DNA from: an uncultured Agathobacter sp.
GTDB taxonomy: Bacteria; Bacillota; Clostridia; Lachnospirales; Lachnospiraceae
Assembly: GCA_934358675.1 (NCBI GenBank)
Contig: CAKRKX010000051.1
Location: 1 to 17,795 of the forward strand
Length of the DNA: 17,795 nt
Direction of reading: 5' to 3'
The position numbers and the translations under genes are program-made. The notes under the pieces are model-generated. The model worked only from the letters and a program-made list of their open reading frames with translations, had not been told where the DNA came from and made no database searches. Positions 13,768 through 17,795 of the stretch are shown one piece after another. How positions within the stretch are numbered: the first letter of the stretch is position 1; each line of letters starts with the position of its first letter.

Positions 13768-15036
13768 ATGGAAAAGAAACCGTTTGTAACAAAGAGTCAG
13801 GTGGAAGAGATCGTTAAAAAGTATCCTACGCCATTTCATTTATATGATGAGAAAGGAATCCGCGAGAATGCCAAGGCGGTCAAGGAAGCCTTCGCATGGA
13901 ATCCGAATTTCCGTGAGTATTTCGCAGTGAAAGCGACTCCGAATCCATATATTCTTAAAATCTTACAGGATTACGATATGGGATGCGACTGCTCTTCCTA
14001 CACAGAGCTGATGCTTGCCAAGTCCTGTGGCTTTGACGGAAAACACATTATGTTTTCATCCAACGATACACCGGCTGAGGAATTTGCTTATGCGGACGAG
14101 CTCGGCGCGATCATCAATCTTGATGATTTTACACATATTGATTTCCTGGAGAAGACGATCGGACATATTCCGGAGACCATCAGCTGCCGTTACAATCCGG
14201 GCGGAGTGTTTGAGCTGAGCAACGGAATCATGGACAACCCGGGCGATTCCAAGTACGGAATGACCAAGGATCAGCTGATCGAGGCATACAAGGTGCTGAA
14301 GAGCAAAGGCGCTAAGCATTTCGGAATCCATGCCTTTTTGGCAAGTAATACAGTAACGAATGAATATTATCCGAAGCTTGCAAGACAGCTGTTCGAGCTG
14401 GTTGTCGAGCTGCGTGACAAGACCGGATGCGATGTGCGTTTCGTCAACCTTTCCGGCGGTGTCGGAATCCCATACACACCGGACAAGGAGCCGAACGATA
14501 TCCGCGTGATCGGTGAGGGCGTGCACAAGGCATACGATGAAGTTTTGGTTCCGGCAGGCATGGGCGATATTGCGATCTACTCCGAGATGGGAAGATTTAT
14601 GCTCGGACCTTACGGCTGCGTCGTAACCAAGGCTATCCATGAGAAGCACATCTACAAAGAGTATATCGGTGTGGATGCGTGTGCTGCCAACCTGATGCGT
14701 CCGGCAATGTACGGAGCATATCATCACATTACGGTTCTCGGCAAGGAGAATGCGCCGTGTGATCATGTCTACGATGTGACCGGAAGCCTTTGTGAGAACT
14801 GCGACAAGTTCGCTGTTGACCGCAAGCTGCCGAAGATCGATATGGGTGATTACCTTGTGATCCATGATACCGGAGCACATGGATTTTCCATGGGATACAA
14901 TTACAACGGACGCCTTCGCTCGGCTGAGCTGCTCCTTCAGGAGGATGGCGGTGTGAAGATGATCCGTCGTGCAGAGACACCGAAGGATTATTTTGCAACC
15001 TTTGATTGCTTTGACGATCTGAAGATTACACGATAA
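13768..15036 (+). CDS. lysA: Diaminopimelate decarboxylase
   Basis: This PLP enzyme of fold type III (alanine racemase fold) makes L-lysine from meso-diaminopimelate in the cytoplasm. The PLP lysine is K55 in YFAVKATPNP, followed by GCDCSSYTEL (72-81). The phosphate-binding Gly loop is SGGVGIPY (229-236). The active-site Cys contributed across the dimer is C342 in GSLCENCDKF, and DTGAHGFSMGYNYNGRLRSAELLL (367-390) carries the late Tyr. At 422 residues the length is right. The usual EPGR motif reads EMGR (273-276). GAGGAG stands 9 bases before the ATG. The gene is monocistronic between its promoter and terminator. A related decarboxylase (for example carboxynorspermidine decarboxylase) is less likely. 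Confidence 0.9.
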   Translation: MEKKPFVTKSQVEEIVKKYPTPFHLYDEKGIRENAKAVKEAFAWNPNFREYFAVKATPNPYILKILQDYDMGCDCSSYTELMLAKSCGFDGKHIMFSSNDTPAEEFAYADELGAIINLDDFTHIDFLEKTIGHIPETISCRYNPGGVFELSNGIMDNPGDSKYGMTKDQLIEAYKVLKSKGAKHFGIHAFLASNTVTNEYYPKLARQLFELVVELRDKTGCDVRFVNLSGGVGIPYTPDKEPNDIRVIGEGVHKAYDEVLVPAGMGDIAIYSEMGRFMLGPYGCVVTKAIHEKHIYKEYIGVDACAANLMRPAMYGAYHHITVLGKENAPCDHVYDVTGSLCENCDKFAVDRKLPKIDMGDYLVIHDTGAHGFSMGYNYNGRLRSAELLLQEDGGVKMIRRAETPKDYFATFDCFDDLKITR

Positions 15037-15067
15037 GCAAAAAGCATATATGATCGATATACGTGCG

Positions 15068-15101
15068 AAAAGCGTCACTTCATTTTGAGGTGGCGCTTTT
15101 T
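15068..15101 (+). terminator. Intrinsic terminator of lysA
   Basis: AAAAGCGTCAC (15068-15078) pairs with GTGGCGCTTTT (15090-15100), 11 bp with one U-G pair, and the T-run extends to 15101. The A-rich left arm also gives a T-run on the other strand. Confidence 0.9.
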
Positions 15102-15130
15102 ATAGTACAAATTTCTCCATGGATTTCGGT

Positions 15131-15148
15131 TTAAGGAAATATTAAGGA
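15131..15148 (+). promoter_or_regulatory. Direct repeat TTAAGGA with 11-bp period, probable OmpR/PhoB-type operator
   Basis: TTAAGGA occurs at 15131-15137 and 15142-15148, one helical turn apart, and ends 11 bases before the -35 box of the ABC operon. Tandem half-sites at 11-bp spacing upstream of a promoter are the typical target of OmpR-family response regulators. No such regulator gene is in the window. Confidence 0.5.
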
Positions 15149-15159
15149 TTGGCAAGTGT

Positions 15160-15187
15160 TTGAGAAAGGCACATATGGTAATATAAT
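15160..15187 (+). promoter_or_regulatory. Promoter of the ABC exporter operon
   Basis: TTGAGA (15160-15165, 5 of 6) is 16 bases from a perfect TATAAT (15182-15187). The leader of about 93 bases holds the possible pairs GATGC/GCATC and GGCATC/GATGCC before the AGGAGG site. Confidence 0.75.
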
Positions 15188-15286
15188 AAAGATTCAATTA
15201 CAATTATTTATGGGAATGATGCAAAAGGCATCTGTCAGAGTGTGAAAGGGATGTAAGGAATGATGCCCTGAAACAGGAGGAAAATT

Positions 15287-16045
15287 ATGTTAAATGTAAA
15301 CAATGTTACAAAGAAATACGGCAAAGTGATCGCAAATGAGAATATTTCTTTGCGGATCGCCGACGGACAGATTGCGGTGCTTCTCGGACCGAACGGCGCC
15401 GGAAAATCCACGATCATCAAGAGTATCATAGGTTTTCTGAAATATCAGGGAAACGTGACGGTGGACGGTCTGCTCAATAAATCCATTGAGGCAAAACGCA
15501 TCATGGGCTATATTCCGGAGATTCCGTCGCTGTATCCGAATCTTACGGTCGATGAGCATATGGAGTTTGTTGCCCGTGCCTACAAGCTGGAAAATTATAA
15601 GGAATACAAGGAAGAGTTGCTTCGGCGCTTTGAACTGGATGATAAGAAAAAGAAGTTCGGTGATGAGTTGTCGAAGGGAATGCAGCAGAAGCTGAGCATC
15701 TGTTGCGGACTGCTTCCGAAACCGAAGCTGATCCTTTTTGATGAGCCGATGATCGGCCTTGATCCGCATGCAATCAAGGAGCTGAAGACCATGCTTCTCG
15801 AGTTGAAGCAGCAGGGGGCATCCATTCTGGTCAGTACGCATATGATCGATTCCATCGAGGAATTGTGGGATACGACCTACATTATGGTGAAGGGGCGTGT
15901 GGCGGCCGTTGTTGAACGCGATAAGCTGGGCGAGGGCGATAAGAGTCTTGAGGATATCTTCTTTGAGATCACAGAAGGCGGACGCGACGAGATGCCGGCG
16001 GACGGATCACAAAACAGCGATTCGCAGAATGAGAAAGAGGTGTAG
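15287..16045 (+). CDS. ABC transporter ATP-binding protein
   Basis: The 252-residue nucleotide-binding subunit shows Walker A GPNGAGKST (34-42), signature LSKGMQQKLSI (128-138), Walker B LILFDEP (148-154) with the catalytic Glu, a D-loop GLDP and the switch histidine in STHM (H185). The Q-loop position reads YIPE, with Glu in place of Gln, as is frequent in exporter ATPases of this type. The C-terminus ends in an acidic, polar tail (about 230-252). AGGAGG stands 6 bases before the ATG. It is followed after one base by the permease gene, so the two form one exporter. The Drr/CcmA-like subfamily handles drugs, peptides or polysaccharides; the substrate here is unknown. Confidence 0.95.
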   Translation: MLNVNNVTKKYGKVIANENISLRIADGQIAVLLGPNGAGKSTIIKSIIGFLKYQGNVTVDGLLNKSIEAKRIMGYIPEIPSLYPNLTVDEHMEFVARAYKLENYKEYKEELLRRFELDDKKKKFGDELSKGMQQKLSICCGLLPKPKLILFDEPMIGLDPHAIKELKTMLLELKQQGASILVSTHMIDSIEELWDTTYIMVKGRVAAVVERDKLGEGDKSLEDIFFEITEGGRDEMPADGSQNSDSQNEKEV

Positions 16046-16046
16046 T

Positions 16047-17717
16047 ATGAGACTTTGGGGATATTATGCGCTGCACACTTTTATCAATACGATCAAGAAA
16101 ATTTTTAAAAGCAAAGTCGTTGTTGTTATACTGTGCAGTATGCTGATCGGTGGCGTGATCGGAGCAAGCGTCGGGGTCATCGGCTCCATCGTGGAGGAAA
16201 ATGCACAGACGGATGTCGCCGATTCCGATGGTGACGATGATATGACGGATGTCGGCGACGATTTTATAGCGCTGCATGCCGGGGCGATCCGAGAGAGCAT
16301 TCCGGCGGCAACGATGATATTGCTTCTGGTCGTTGTGCTCTGGGGAATCTACGGCGGTTCGAAGAAGGGAAGCGATTTCTTTTTGATGGCAGATGCAAAT
16401 CTTTTGTTTGCAGCACCACTCAAGGCACAGACGGTTCTGATGTTCCGACTTTCGTTTCAGATGCTTGCGCTGTTGTTTTTCACGTTTTACCTGATCTTTC
16501 AGGTGCCGAGCATGAAAATGATTCTGGGACTCGATAATTTTGCCATCTTCGCAATCTTCCTCGCGTGGGGAATGTTGCTTTTTATGTCAAAGCTGATGTC
16601 CGTGTTTACCTACACGCTGACCTCGACGTATGAGCATCTGAAAAAATATGTGGTTCCGTTTGTCTATGCGGTCGGCATCCTTGTTGTGGCAGCGACCGGT
16701 GCTGTCTATCTTTCCACCGGAAAGGATTATATGCGGACGCTTCATCTGACATACGGCGCGGACTGGTCGAACTACATTCCGGTCTTCGGCTGGTATAAGG
16801 CAATGGTTATGAATGCGATCAGTGGCAATGTGCTTGTGTCGTTTGGCTTTATGGCGCTGAATCTGGTATTTCTCATTGTTTTGGTGTGGGGAATCTGGCA
16901 TATCAAAGCGGATTTCTACGAGGATGCGCTTGCCGGTGCGCAGAAACGTGATGATATGACGCGTGCGGCGCTGGAAGGACGCAATATCAATAAGGACAAA
17001 AAGCAGTCTGCAAGACGCGCGAAGAAGCTGGCGCGCAAGGCGCAGAAGAGTTATGAGTTAAAAGGCTGGGGAGCATCGGTGTTCTTACAGAAATCGATCA
17101 TGAACCGCAGACGTTTTGCGAAGCTTGGATTTGTGACGAACACATTGCTTGTTTATCTTGCAATCGGCGGACTGGGGGCTGCTTTTATGGCGTACAAGAC
17201 CGATCTGCGCGAAATCTCGATCATCGGACTGATCATGGCAATGACATTGTTTTTCCGCAACTTTGGCAATCCGATCGAGATCGAATCATCGCACAACTGG
17301 CTTTTTCTTGTGCCGGAAGATCCGTATAAGAAAGTGTTGTATGCGATCCTTGCCGGAAGCGTGGACTGCGTGCTGGACCTGTTGCCGGGAATTGCCGTGG
17401 CGACCGTGATCCTTCGCGGCAATCCTCTTATGGCATTGCTTTGGGTGGCGACACTGGTTTCCATGGATTTCATGTTCTCATGCTTCGGGCTTCTGATGCA
17501 GGCAATCCTGCCGTCAAGTGCAATGGATGTGGTAAAATCGATGCTTCAGATGATGGTTCGTATGTTTATTATTCTGATCGTCGTAATCGCGTTCGCGATC
17601 GGGGCGGCGTTGCAGGGGCTGGCACTCGGAGCAGTGCTGTGTATGTGTGCATCGCTCGCGGTGGGAACACTGTGTTTTGTGGTGTATCCGAGTATGCTGC
17701 ACCGCGGTATAGGGTAG
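16047..17717 (+). CDS. ABC exporter permease, 12-segment type
   Basis: The 556-residue membrane protein begins MRLWGYYALHTFINTIKKIFKSK, a short amphipathic, basic N-terminus, then a first helix (about 23-47). An acidic loop (about 50-75, rich in Asp) is probably outside. About five more helices lead to residue 285, a long basic cytoplasmic stretch follows (about 290-365, KKQSARRAKKLARKAQKSYE), then about six helices to the end. It resembles the putative ABC exporter family of Firmicutes (often annotated as ABC_export). The ATG at 16047 lies one base after the ATPase stop with GAGG before it; longer frames starting inside the ATPase gene are not real. It pairs with the ATPase; the substrate is unknown. 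Its stop is followed at once by a copy of the palindromic element. Confidence 0.85.
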   Translation: MRLWGYYALHTFINTIKKIFKSKVVVVILCSMLIGGVIGASVGVIGSIVEENAQTDVADSDGDDDMTDVGDDFIALHAGAIRESIPAATMILLLVVVLWGIYGGSKKGSDFFLMADANLLFAAPLKAQTVLMFRLSFQMLALLFFTFYLIFQVPSMKMILGLDNFAIFAIFLAWGMLLFMSKLMSVFTYTLTSTYEHLKKYVVPFVYAVGILVVAATGAVYLSTGKDYMRTLHLTYGADWSNYIPVFGWYKAMVMNAISGNVLVSFGFMALNLVFLIVLVWGIWHIKADFYEDALAGAQKRDDMTRAALEGRNINKDKKQSARRAKKLARKAQKSYELKGWGASVFLQKSIMNRRRFAKLGFVTNTLLVYLAIGGLGAAFMAYKTDLREISIIGLIMAMTLFFRNFGNPIEIESSHNWLFLVPEDPYKKVLYAILAGSVDCVLDLLPGIAVATVILRGNPLMALLWVATLVSMDFMFSCFGLLMQAILPSSAMDVVKSMLQMMVRMFIILIVVIAFAIGAALQGLALGAVLCMCASLAVGTLCFVVYPSMLHRGIG

Positions 17718-17795
17718 CGGCAAATTCGGGTTTGTCGTGATCAGATTTTGTTAAATACGGACGATACCGGATTATAGAGTTGTAATTGAAAATTA
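17718..17795 (+). repeat. Left end of a second copy of the palindromic element (cut by window end)
   Basis: GGCAAATTCGGGTTTG (17719-17734) matches 9261-9276 at 15 of 16 positions; AGATTTTG (17743-17750) equals 9284-9291; CGATACCGGATTA (17762-17774) matches 9305-9317 at 12 of 13. Order and spacing are kept within a base or two. Like copy 1 it begins directly behind a TAG stop. Confidence 0.8.

Noticed and set aside
15897..16046. An N-terminal extension of the permease
   Set aside because: The extra 50 codons lie within the ATPase gene in another frame. ATG 16047 has a ribosome binding site and the usual one-base spacing.

Overview
The window reads as chromosomal DNA of a Gram-positive anaerobe of the Clostridia, most likely family Lachnospiraceae. 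This is inferred from protein character (SigH, MecA, Mini-RNase III, a stand-alone CheC/FliY-like phosphatase, a 12-segment ABC exporter) and from the order ispF-cysS-mrnC-rlmB-sigH, a trimmed form of the conserved Firmicutes ispDF-gltX-cysE-cysS-mrnC-rlmB-yacP-sigH block. Strong AGGAGG ribosome binding sites and sigma-A-like promoters fit this. No phage, IS transposase or CRISPR array was found.

Layout. Positions 1-5523 run left to right: the 3' half of a MATE transporter, ispF, a 340-bp gap with a strong inverted-repeat element, then a tight run cysS, mrnC, rlmB, sigH, mecA (isoprenoid precursor synthesis, Cys-tRNA charging, rRNA processing and methylation, a stationary-phase sigma factor and a ClpC adaptor). 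A bidirectional terminator separates this from a leftward pair of chemotaxis genes (a CheC/FliY-N phosphatase, then cheY). From a divergent promoter region a rightward pair follows: a cytoplasmic protein joining a ParB-like box to a BMP-family ligand-binding domain, and a calcineurin-like phosphoesterase.

Positions 9262-9969 hold no gene but contain a roughly 430-bp imperfect palindrome; the start of a second copy closes the window at 17718-17795. A tRNA-Thr(GGU) with its own promoter and terminator follows, facing a leftward gene for an EF-hand/RTX-type calcium-binding protein. A 630-bp gap holds an extended -10 promoter, an 18-bp perfect hairpin and two tandem 130-bp structured repeats, forming a long leader for an S1-domain protein. 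Then come a leftward lytic transglycosylase without signal peptide, rightward lysA, and a two-gene ABC exporter operon with an OmpR-type direct repeat before its promoter.

Most genes are ordinary housekeeping. The unusual material lies in the non-coding DNA (three structured repeat families), the ParB-like/BMP fusion with its phosphoesterase partner, and two probably exported proteins that lack signal peptides.
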